From Priapulus caudatus (taxonomy: Eukaryota; Priapulida; Priapulimorpha; Priapulimorphida; Priapulidae), in assembly GCF_000485595.1 (NCBI RefSeq), contig NW_014578255.1, forward strand, positions 61,294 through 81,520: a stretch of 20,227 nt of DNA, read 5' to 3'. Under the pieces are notes generated by a model. That model ran no database searches. It worked only from the letters and a program-made list of their open reading frames with translations, and was not told where the DNA came from. How positions within the stretch are numbered: the first letter of the stretch is position 1; every line of letters begins with the position of its first letter. The position numbers and the translations under genes were made by a program. This document shows positions 8,472 to 20,000 of the stretch, in pieces.

Positions 8472-11400
8472 AACAATCACACACTAGCACGCACACGCAC
8501 GCACGCATATACACACACAGTAAAAATGCGCAATAATGCAGGATCGGCGCTAGTATCGTCATCATTTCATTCTCATCGACGTCACCATCCACCGCATAAG
8601 CGAAACCTGTAGCTCACATTGTCGCGGCAATTTTATAGTCACAATAATCGCAATCATCGTCATCATCATCCTCATCATCATCATCATCATCATCATCATC
8701 GACGTCGTTTTCGTCATCGTTATTGTTGCCATTGCTATCACAAACATCGAATAATAATGTACTTGTATTGTCAACCTCCTAGATGTCTATATAGCTGTGT
8801 GCGACTGCTGTGCAAGAGAATGCACAACAGCATTTCAGTAATTCAACATTCAAAGCTTCAGTCGACGACGAAACGACATCAGTTACCTTGACGTATCAGC
8901 TGCTCGAACGCGGTTGCTCGCTCTCGTCTGCAATAAATTATTACTTCAAGTTTTAGCCAACATATTGCTTTCTCTCGCGGGGCAATATTCGTACAAGAAA
9001 TATATACCGCGGTAGTATATTTCATATAAAGATTAGTTTGCATGCCAATTACCCGTGGTCTTACGCGAAATGGTGGACTTCAGTTGATTGGGAGGTTTTA
9101 ACAAGCGATTATCCTGAAGCGAATTCTTTATGTACTGCTTTCATCGTCTTGGTCGTTTGTATGTCAGTCGACTCGGATAGATGAACCGTGTAACATATTA
9201 ATAAAGAAAATCTTACAGTGGGAATCACCGTACGAAGTATAAAGCAGTATTTCCGTCAACTGTCGTCACAGGTAATACCGGTAACTCACGTCGGTTCGGT
9301 AAGTGTACGTCGTTATTACAAAATGTTCCGTTTGCGGGACATTTAACGTTAACCTCGTTTAATTAGTGCCGATAATTTCTCATGAGCCGTTCTAGTTTGT
9401 AACCAATTCGGGGCAATCGTCATACGCACGTTGGCGATTCGATTACATTTGGAATAACGTGGCGAAAACATGGGTGGGTACGTTCTCTCTGTAGTTCAAA
9501 AGTTAGCACCTACTCTAACGACTATGTTATGCGACATTATTCAGTGCAACTGCGGACTAAAACAGAAAGATGCATAGGGCATCCATGTGATTATACTCCG
9601 GAATATTTTTGCCAATTTATAATTGAAATACAATTAAGCGGATTTTTGTGCAACAGTACTTAAGAGGGCAAGTGTGGCATTTCGAACCCTTAATGACAAA
9701 ATCTTAAAATAAACTAATAAAGTGATAACGTTTAAACATACGCCTTATTTGAAGTTTTTGCGATACACTTACCGATATTAACGCATCGTGGCTAATTTAA
9801 TTAAAATCAGTATATGAATGCTGCCGTCTGGAACGGATTTAGACTACTCATTCATTTCCTCCTCGCTTCGGCCATTTGCTGTGCAAAGAGAGTTGAGGCA
9901 AACAAGCATACGATTGTCAATAGTTCAGGTGAAACATTTACGGCTTTGTTCATTGTAATAATAACCACGGTACCAATATAATTAAAACGCATCCCGAGGT
10001 ATCTACGCAATTATATCGATTTTTGTAGTAATATGTAACGATTAAAGGAGACCGTACTACGGTGGCCCATATGAACAAAACACAAGTACGCGGGTTAGCA
10101 TGTTGGCAAACATATAAAGTTCGAGACGAAGCAAATAAGTTTCAAGACAAACACATTTACGGACGCCAACTGCAACTTCATTTTAACACAACACATGAAG
10201 TAAACAAGTTGGCAAAGCAACTAATTATCGAAGCAAATACAAGTTTCCTAAACGGAAATAGATGGCAGCACTAGCGCCCTCCACCACCTCCCTCCACCAT
10301 CGAGATTTCGTCTTCCACCCCCCTCACCCCTCCCCCACCACCAATTTCCGTTTTGCAACTTGCTGTTTGCTTGCGTACTTGTGTTTGCGTACATGCGTAC
10401 ATGCGTGCTTGCGTGCTCGTGTTTGCGTACATGCGTACATGCGTACATGCGTGCTTGTGTTTTGTTCATATGGGCCACCGTACTATACGCCCTGGTATGA
10501 GAAACCAAACAATTTGTAACATCTCCAAACATGAGAACTGCGCTTTTGGTCGTATAACAGGCGCTTAAAATCTCGTTAATTATTATGAAAACAAGGGCAA
10601 AATTACGGAATTCCGCTAATCAAGCGTATTCAGGTGTTGCAAAAAAGACGATTCCACGAACCTGCGCGTCATCGATGTATGCGCGTCATCGATGTACGCG
10701 CGTCATAGATGCGTGTGGTCTTCTTATTTTATCTTGAAATACCCGATATGTTATGCATTTAGTTTATGCCGGTTTGTGATTCGTGTACGAGACGGGGTAC
10801 AATTATTTTACGCGGATGATCTCGCAATACAAAAACCGTGCTTTTAGACGTCAAATAAACGACGTTATAACGATTAAAATTTGACGATGAAAAGCAATAT
10901 ATATATATATATCCATATATATTGCGATGTAGTTGTAGTGGTATCTTAACTATATTATATATAATTGTGTATAAACTATGTTGCACGTTTTGCTATCGTA
11001 TCACAAGTTGGTCTAATGGGTGGCACGTGCAGTCTGTAAGCAACGCCAGTATACTGACACTGCGTGCGTTCGCGACTATACTCGTCAAATACAAAGTTAC
11101 GATCCCTCTCTCCATAAAATCATCCACAGTAACTTGCACCGCGCAAATCTCACGAAGAATTGCGCGAGTGTAATTGCACGTGAAAACGCGGCGGTGGAGG
11201 TAGGGGGTATGTGAAGCAAGAAATGCCACTACTATGACACGATTATTTCCTGTTTGTTAAACTTTGTTATAATACATCATTATTGTGCATTAAACGTATT
11301 TTTATTAACTAAAGCTGTTTATTGGCGATTATAGTTTTATTATGCGAGCATGTGTGTGTGATCGCGCGTACGTGCGTGCGTCCATCCATCCATGCGCGTG

Positions 11401-14400
11401 GGTGCTGTGGCGTAGTGTGCGTCTGTGCGTGTTGCGTGTGCGCTCGTTCGGTGCGTGTGGCGCTCGTGTGCTGTGTCATCTGCTATGTGTGGTGTGGTGT
11501 CTCGCTCGTGTGCTGTGCCGTGTGTGTGTGCCGGGTGCGCCTGAGTTGGTGGCCCAGCGCGGCCTGCGGACAAGATTGCGTGTGTGCGTCCCTGTGCGTG
11601 TGCGCTCGTGTGTGTGGCGATAGTTGCGTAATGGTGTGTGCATCTGCATTGTGTGCGTGTGGTGGCGTGTTGGCGCTCGGTGGTGCTTGTGATGAGCTCG
11701 AAAAAGCTAGGAGACTGAAAGGAGAACGTGTTGTGTGTTGTGCCACGGCGGGCTCGGTCTGTGGGCGTGTGCGTTGTGCTCGTTGTACGTTTGTAGCGTG
11801 TGGCTTGTGCGTGTGCGTGTGCGCTCGTGTGCGTGTGCGTGTCGTGTGCGTGTGTGGTGCGCGTGTGGCGTAGTGCAGTGTGCGGGCGTAGTGCGCTGGT
11901 GCGTGTGCGTGTGCGTGGTGGCGTGTGTAGTACAGCCGACGTGTGCGTTGTGCGTGGGTGCTCCGGTAGGCGCGGGCGGGGGGGTGCGTTCGTTGCGCTG
12001 CGTTGTGCAGTGTGCGTCTGCTGTGGTGCGCTCGGCGAGTTGTGTGGCTGTGTGTGCGTGCTTGTGGTATGCTGCGCATCTGTTTGTTGCTGGTGCCATC
12101 GTTGTGGTGTTATGTATGCTGCGCTCTGTTTGCTAGCTGTGGCCATCTGTGTTGTATGCTGGCATCTGTGTGTGTCCTGTTGGGCATCTGCTGATGTGCT
12201 GTGCCATCTGTTTGTGTTGCTGGTGGCCTCTGCTTGTGTTGCTGTGGCATTATCTGGCTCTATGCTGTGACCCATCTGTTGTGTATGCTGTGAACCTGAT
12301 TCTGTTGGTGTGCCTTGTGCCTATCTGTGGGTGTTGCTGTCTGTGCATTGTTTTGGTGTCTGTGCTTAGTGTTTGTGATGTTGTGCCATCTGTTGTGTAT
12401 GCTGTCTGCCCGCGTCTGTTTGCATGCTGTGGCCCATCTGTTTGTATCCTGTGCCACATGAATGTGTGTTGCTGTGCCTCTGTTTGTATCCTGCTTGCGC
12501 CATCGTTGTGTGTATGCTTTGCCTATCTGCTTGTATGCTGTGCCTTCTGTTTAAGTGGTGCTGTGCCCGATCTGTTTGTGCTGCTGTGCTATCTGTTGTA
12601 TGCTGTGGCATCTTTTTGTGTTCTTTGGCGCCTATCTGCTTTGTAGGCTGTCACCATTCATTTTGTTTGTGCCTGTTTGGCCTTATCTCTGTCTTCGTAT
12701 GCTGTGCCATTCTGTTAGATTGTGTGCTCGCTTGTGTGTATGCGGGTGGCCATATTTTGGATTGCTGTGCCATCTGATTTGCTAGGCTGCCCATCTGTTT
12801 GTATGCTGTGCATCTAGGTGTATAGCTGTGACCATCTGCTTGTATGCTGTGAACATCTGTTGTGTGCTGTCGCCCATCTGCTGTATGCTGTGCATCTGCT
12901 TGTTTGCTCTGCCATCTGTTTGTGTCTGTGGTCATCTGTTTGTTGTTGCTGCCATTTAGTTGTAGCTGCGCTCATCTGTTTGTATGCTGTGCCCATCTCT
13001 TGTATGCTGCGGCATCGTTGGTCTATGCTGCGCCATTGTTTGTTGCTGTACCATCTGTTTGATGCTGCGCGCCCATCTGTTTGTGCTGTGCAATCTGTTT
13101 GTGTGCATTGTGCCATCTGTTTGTATGCTGCTGCATTTGTTTGTGTGCTGGCGATCTGTTTGTTGTGTGGCCATTCTGTTTGTGTGCTGTGCCTATCGTT
13201 TGTATGCTGTGCCATACTGTTGGTGTGCTGTGGCATTTGTTTGTATGCTGTGCCATCTGTTTTGTGCTGCGCCATCTTCTTTGCATGCTGTGCATCGTCT
13301 TGCGATGCTGTTACCCATCTAGTTGGTGTGCTGTGCCCATCTGCTTGTGTGCTCACTGTTTCTATGTACGCCACGGTTCACAATAATTGGCTACGTTTGC
13401 TAATTTGGCAGCCCATTCATTAATACGCGACAATCATGCATAACCATGACGTTTCACTCGAGCTTATTGAACGGCTTACAGACGTCATGGTGCTTTTTTA
13501 TTCACCAGTGAGCAATATGTTAACTCTGTAACATGTTAGAAATCCAGAGAATAAGCATAATCACCATGGACGATGAACGCCACATCGAGCTTGCGCCAGC
13601 GTTGATGTTTATCTATTTAAACATTGCAGTCACAAGGTTTTTTCCGGACATACTGGAAAGCTTATATGTCTGTTTCACAGGCTAAGGCAGTTATTCGTGA
13701 ACCGGAGCTGAGCGTAGAAATCAATCGGCCGCAATGTCTGACTGACAATATAACAAGATAATCACAAACTCAAATTTACATTTCATTCCGAATTTCTACT
13801 CAAATAAAACGAGCGATTTCGCACTCCGGATGTTGAGATTAATTGTTTTTTTATAAATTACATCATATTGTACATGCGCGTACTAAAAGCAATGTTACGT
13901 AATAAACGATTAGTAAATGCCGATGGACAATCTTATTAAGATAGATTCGCCAACTTAGGGCTTCACCGTTGGCGAGTATGTCGAGAATAAAACTACGTAT
14001 AGCGAGTATTAGGCCCAAAAAAACGACGTCGACTCCAAAGAACTTTGATGTATTCTACAAGAAATTGCAGAGTCAGCGAATAGCGCAGACTCTTACTTCA
14101 TTCAAGAAAAGTTACCGTCACATTAAGCATTTTACACGTTCTCTAGCACGAGCAAGCGAATAGCCACGAGGCTACATACGGATAAGGGGGTATACGGGCG
14201 GAACCCACATGAAATGTAAAATAGTATGCGGGAGAGGAAATATATACGTAGGGGTTTGGAATATAGTTAGCTTCTTGTGCGATTACCGCGGGTAACAAAG
14301 CTGAATTGAAATTTGGTGACCGCTCGAGAGTTGTAAAAATATTTAAAAAACATGTTACATTTAAAGCGTCACCATTTTGCAATTAATAACGTCGTTTTAT

Positions 14401-17041
14401 TAGTTTGTTCAATAGTCATTTATGTTAATAAAAGACGTCTTCTTTTAATACAATAAATCAGTTCAAAGTGTATCTATCGGTCGGCAGATCATATCGCGTC
14501 GGTTTAGTAACGCCGATTTTAACCCTAGAGACGTAATTAGATAACTATGCGACGAGTATTGATTCTTTTCGGTTACCAATTTCGTATCTTTTCGTTCGCC
14601 TCCAACCACTAACGTTGTGCCGCGCTGTTTTCTCGATTGCTTGCCGCCACATGAGGTGCAGCCAACTCTAGCCGTACAAGGAGCTACGAACGCTTCCACC
14701 GGCAACGGTGTATGGTCATGTTCTGAAATAAAAACAAAACGTCATTTTACATATGATGATGTTGGGCATGGGGATGATATGATCGATGATTCTGACGGAG
14801 CGACGCTACGAGCGAGCGCGGATTTTTGATAATTTTATAGTATTTTTTTATACCTACGATGTTGATTATATATTACATATGCTTGACCTCTGAGTCGGTA
14901 TTAATCATTTATTTGATTTATTGTAATAGAACGTTGACGAGGAGCAACGTTTTCCTTTATTAATTAAAGTATTAAATGGGAAGCACTGCTAGGTATTGAG
15001 TGTACAAGTCCACTAACGGTACTTCGTTTCGTTCCATAGCATGTGCTGAAATCCTTGAGTCACACCGCTTATATTCTTCTGTCGATGTGGAATGTTTCCC
15101 CATACCTAAAAGAGAAATACAAATAAAGACTAAGTGTCGTGATTTCTTAAAAGGGAGTGCGTACTTTCTTATAGGCTACGTTATACGAATATATATATAT
15201 ATATATATATCTAGACATGTGCTTTTCAAGACGATCGAGATAATACTTGGATCTGTAGACAAACGCCAGAGGGAGTGTTAGAGTTACCTTAGACTTGTAG
15301 CAAAAGAGATGTCGTATTTTTGTCGAACACATACACCTGGGCTCGTACACGTGCGGGCGAGCACACATGTAGACACGCAAACTCACAGACGGAGGCGCGC
15401 ACGCACGCACGAACGCCCACGCACGCATGCACACACGCACGGAAGCATAGACGCACAGGTTTTATGTGTTTCTATCTTTAAGTGTTTGCAATCATTTATA
15501 TGTAATACGGCGTGTAGGTGGCGCTCGCATCTCTAGATTGACGACCGAACAGTAACTGTTTCCGTATTTCATACACTAAAAAAGAAGTTGTATACCAAGG
15601 GAGAGGGAAGAAACGTACGCTACTGCGTAGGATCATTCTCATTTTACATTTCAGCTGGTAGTCTAAGTAGTGAGATATGCGCACGTTATGGAACGCTAAG
15701 CGACATCTTCAGCCCGCCGCGAGCGTTCACGAACATAAATTTGCCTGTACATTTACGCGTAACCTCTACTTTCTACGTAATACCTGTATTCCATTGTATT
15801 CCATACACTACCCCTATTATACTATTATACTATATTCTATATTATATTATATTATTATATTGTATTGTATACCTCTATATAACTAACTTGTTTTTCGTTA
15901 ATTCGTTGTATCTTTATCTGACGTAACGCCCTAAACTTACTTTTTCCTAATGTCTGCCCAATTCCCGACGACAAACTTCCACGCATAGAACCTTCCTTCG
16001 GCAGTCTGACTGACAGCAGAAATAACCTTCGCTACGTTACCACCTCGAATCTCGGGAGATTCAAGCGCCAGATTGAGGTATCTGCCAAAATACAGTCATG
16101 TAAAAACTGTGAATGCAAGAACGAAGACTCGTTATAACAGATATTCGGAAGTCTCATCGATACGGCAAAATACGGGGGCGATTTAAATTATATCTAGATA
16201 TATATATTTGATTATATCATTAAATGCAAAATTGAATCGTCTCGCAATATTCTCGTAAGATGTATTGAAATATCTGCAACGTAACGTACATATCAGTAGG
16301 GTAACGGGCTTAGTTGTTAGCTAGCTCACCTATTCAGCAACCAAGGCTCCTTGCTGCATCCCATCGCCTCAATTAGCTTTGTTTTCTCGGAAGCAGAGCT
16401 AGTCTTCTCTAATTGTGACCACGCAAACTCCCATTCAACAACACCTAGCTGGCGTATAGCCGTGCAGTAGACAAACGACCTGTAGTTAGCCGGAACCCTA
16501 TAAAAAATATGAAATATTTAGAGAAACAGCCGAGGCATCCTAGAAAAAAGAAAGAAATATATATTTAAAGAAACAGTCGAGACACAATATGCGCGTTTTT
16601 TTTATAGAAGCTATAATCGTACACTTGAAATGGGGAAATCAGGCAAGAAATGTGTCCCGAAAGATACAGCTTGCCATGATGAAGTAGAGCTAGAGAAATT
16701 ACCCACCAGGTGTCGCGCATGCTGTTGTACTATCGTTAAGGATCGCTTTCTATCAAAATAATCTGATCTCTTCTATATAAAGGTTATATAAGGATATATA
16801 TAAACTATCATAACTATAACGTAAAAGTACTTGTGCGACATAGTACTAGTACATTACCGTGTTAACGGTTCACGTAGTACGTATGGGAGCGTATGTGCGC
16901 CACGTTACCTATTAGAGTGAGGTGTGCGCATCCAGGCGCTATACAGGAGCTGTGCCTGGTACGTGCATTCACCGTGACCAAACTGACACGCCATCTTCAG
17001 AACTTCCGAGCGCATATTTCTGAAGGAAAGATACCCAAAAC

Positions 17042-17083
<42 letters not shown>

Positions 17084-20000
17084 GTCACGGTCATCAGCAA
17101 GCACCTAAACACATGCATATACACGCGCACGCACGCGTAGGTACGCGTCCACGTACGCAATGCATGACATTGAGTCGATATGTAGTTTATTTTTTAAGAA
17201 ATTAACGCCGACATTGATATCTTGCTAACATTTTACTAAATTTCGTTATGACCTTGGCAACCCAGCCACCGATTATAGTTTATTTATATGAAACTAAATA
17301 CAGTTACTGCGTATTAGCACCGCAGCTGGTCAGTAGGTCAGTCAGTGTGTGTGTGCGATGTATCGCGATCAGTGGCGTAGTTAGGGGGGAGCATATGGTG
17401 TAGAGATGGTAGCGGAGGAACCATTAAAATAGTAAGTCATCCACTATTTTGCGCAGTTCGCTGTTTTTGGTCCCCCTTGTTAAAAAAATCCTGGCTACGC
17501 CACTGATAGCGAGTATAGCGTTATTGTGGTTACGTACGTTTTAGCTGCTGCCTCGCCTTCCCGTTCGTCCCAGCCCAACAAGTCGTACTGCTGTTCTAGG
17601 AAATTCCTAATATATTTCTACGGTAAAGGAAAAATTTCGTTAATAGCGCGAACAACGCTGTATATTTTTTTATAAAAATTGCGGTACATTACATTGCATC
17701 GAATTCAAATAAACGTGGTTGTACCATTTGTCTGCTGCAGTGTATTTACCTATGACTTACTAGTATTATACATAGTTTTATTTACGAATTATTACCTATG
17801 TTGCCTTACTAATTAACTTATGTAACTAAGCGTATATAATTTTACGAATATCGCATAAGAGAAAATATGAAATTTAGAGGGTGGTTATGCCACAATTCGT
17901 GCAGATAGATTTTTGCCGTACTGGTGCCTACTATTACAATTACAATGCAATTACAATTACAATTACAATACAATACTCATTACAGTTACACTCGCGGGTA
18001 CAATAAACTACAAACAATCATATCACACACCTACCTTGAATTCGCCATAGCCACTAGACCAGGCGAGTAGCCCACCCCAGTCTTTCCACGTATTCAACAT
18101 CAGCTCCCACGGTAGGTAGGCCTTCTCCTTGTGCATGTACTCTGAGATGCGGAGCGCCGTCTGCTGGTCGAGGTAGCCCGCGCGGGATAACCAGTAGGCG
18201 TCGTCAATCAGGGTAGCTCGGTTGATATGGTGGATTGCCTGACAGCCAGAAAGGATCGCCAAAGCATTAATCGTGGCTATTATAAAGGTAGTCTAATCCC
18301 CGTCCTGTCAATCCCGCTATAAGAATAAGACGTAAAATTTTCCGAATGCAACGGAATGTTATCCAGCAAGCTACGCAATAAATATTTAATGTAGCTTTGG
18401 CTGCAAAACAAGCGATATCATTTTTAGTAAGAAAATCTCTTCACAAAAAGCATCCTAAACTTTCGCGCAAGTTGAAACCCTTCTGAAACATATCGTAACA
18501 GCTAAGTTAAATAAATAGGGTTGCAATTTTTTCTAGCGATGTACGACTGCTGTATTTTGCCAACATTAACTTGAATAAAACATAGTTGCATAAACAAGAC
18601 TAGCGAGACCGCCATAGAAAAACCGGAGAGCGGGCGAGCAGGAAAGAAAGAGGGAAATAGCTTGAAAAGAGAGAGCGAGTTTTTGCCATGCGCTCGGGTA
18701 ACTTCTAACAATCTTTAACGCTCACTTTCACAGGACACGCTAAAAAACCATGCAAAATTCGGTGATTCGTAGTCATAGAAACAAAATTTACTACAATAAA
18801 ACGTTCAGGTATAGATACTGGGATAGTCGGTAATCAAACATAATATTATCAAGAGCTAATCATACATTATTATACTACATTACATGTTTTCTTCTACATG
18901 CTTCATTCTACGTACATTATTTCAAGTATTATTAGATATTGATATTAGGCAACTGTAAGGTAAGCATGGTACTGTAGCACTGGAACCAAGGACCCCTGCA
19001 CCTTGGTAGACAAGGAGAACCACACGCATTATTTTATGTATAAACTCCGCTTTATTTTATTTACCCTTTAATACTAATCTCCGTTTTATATAACAAAGGA
19101 ATCATTTAACTTCCTAAAACGGAACACTAACATTATGAAAAATAAAGAGCGCCTGTTCCACGATAGTCAAGAATTCTAAAGATCATATCAGGAGTGTCAT
19201 AATATAGACTAATAGGTTCTATCACAGTATGAGCTTGAGATGGGATATCTCACCCGAGTTATAGATATCCCGTCTCATACGAACGTAGCGAGTATGAGAC
19301 GTGTTTATCTATAATGAGGATAAGATATTTCCCATCTCAAGCTCATACTGTGATAGAACCTTTTTCTCGCATTTTTTTTACTTTTTATTGCAGAAAGAAC
19401 ATTTCAGTTCAAATAGTAATTCAATATTTTGCAAAATTTTCAATTTATTTTTGTTTATTTTTGTTTATTTTTTATTTTGTTTATTTATATATTTTTTATT
19501 TTTGTTTTTTTTCCCCAATTATTTTTCCCCATTAATTTTATGAGTATTGCCAAAAACTGTGAAGGTAACCCTTTACCTTGTAATTAAGGAAAATCATTGG
19601 ATTAAAAAGTAGTGCGAGATAAACCCATCTCGGGGTCTGCAAGTTATCTCGAGGATTTATCTCGGTGGCTATCTCGGGGGATATCTCATACCTAGTATGC
19701 GAGAATATCTTGTCTATGTTATGCCTATGTTATGTCTATTATATCGTTATGTCTATATGTTTATATATGTTTTTATATGTTTATATGTTTATATCGTTAT
19801 GCCTATGTTATGTCTATATCGTTATGATCGAAACTCCTGATCATATCCCATTGAGAGCATATAAACATAAACATGAGGGGTCACGTACGTTTTTATCCTA
19901 TATAAGAAATCTAATACCAGAATAACAGCACAACCACTGGGTTGATCTAAACGGATAGACCACTCTCTCTACTTCACTCACATCTAGGTCATCGTTAAGC

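Larger units (their letters stand above)
8410..15251. repeat. Tandem segmental duplication, copy B
   Basis: Second direct copy of the 6.8-kb unit, beginning in a pure CA array and ending at CTTGGAT, after which the unique intron continues. Homology to copy A is clear throughout, but 13,355-15,120 is dense in single-base insertions and deletions, while 15,130-15,251 is nearly clean. Both aminopeptidase exons are disrupted here. Confidence 0.95.
17020..17537 (-). other. Intron with (TA)n and MITE
   Basis: 518 bp. Contains (TA)n at 17044-17081, a CACG-rich patch (about 17105-17160), and the hAT-like MITE at 17370-17505. Confidence 0.8.
18239..19981 (-). other. Large intron with foldback elements and simple repeats
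   Basis: 1743 bp between exons ending LNDDLD and starting AIHHIN. It holds a foldback element (19215-19360), a T-rich tract (19361-19540), a palindromic ATCTC patch (19613-19712) and a TATG-rich tract (19707-19826). An open frame at 18502-18711 (minus) resembles no known protein. Confidence 0.85.

Noticed and set aside
8288-8891. Cys-Val, Met-rich and His-rich frames next to the CA and ATC arrays
   Set aside because: Microsatellite translations; the His-rich and Met-rich frames are the two strands of the same ATC run.
11340-13423. Long open frames on both strands in copy B (for example 11340-12275 minus, 12818-13423 plus)
   Set aside because: Same repeat artefact as in copy A; no conserved domain or splice structure.
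15000-15281. 93-codon plus-strand frame
   Set aside because: Antisense to the broken copy B exon and running through an AT microsatellite.
15588-15740. Possible extra coding exon on the minus strand between IRKK and YGENQF
   Set aside because: The split lysine codon AA|G joins 15941-16081 directly to the YGENQF exon, so no additional exon is required, and this region shows no family motif.
18502-18711. 69-codon minus-strand frame with a hydrophobic stretch
   Set aside because: Lies inside an aminopeptidase intron, with no recognisable family and no splice context required by the gene.
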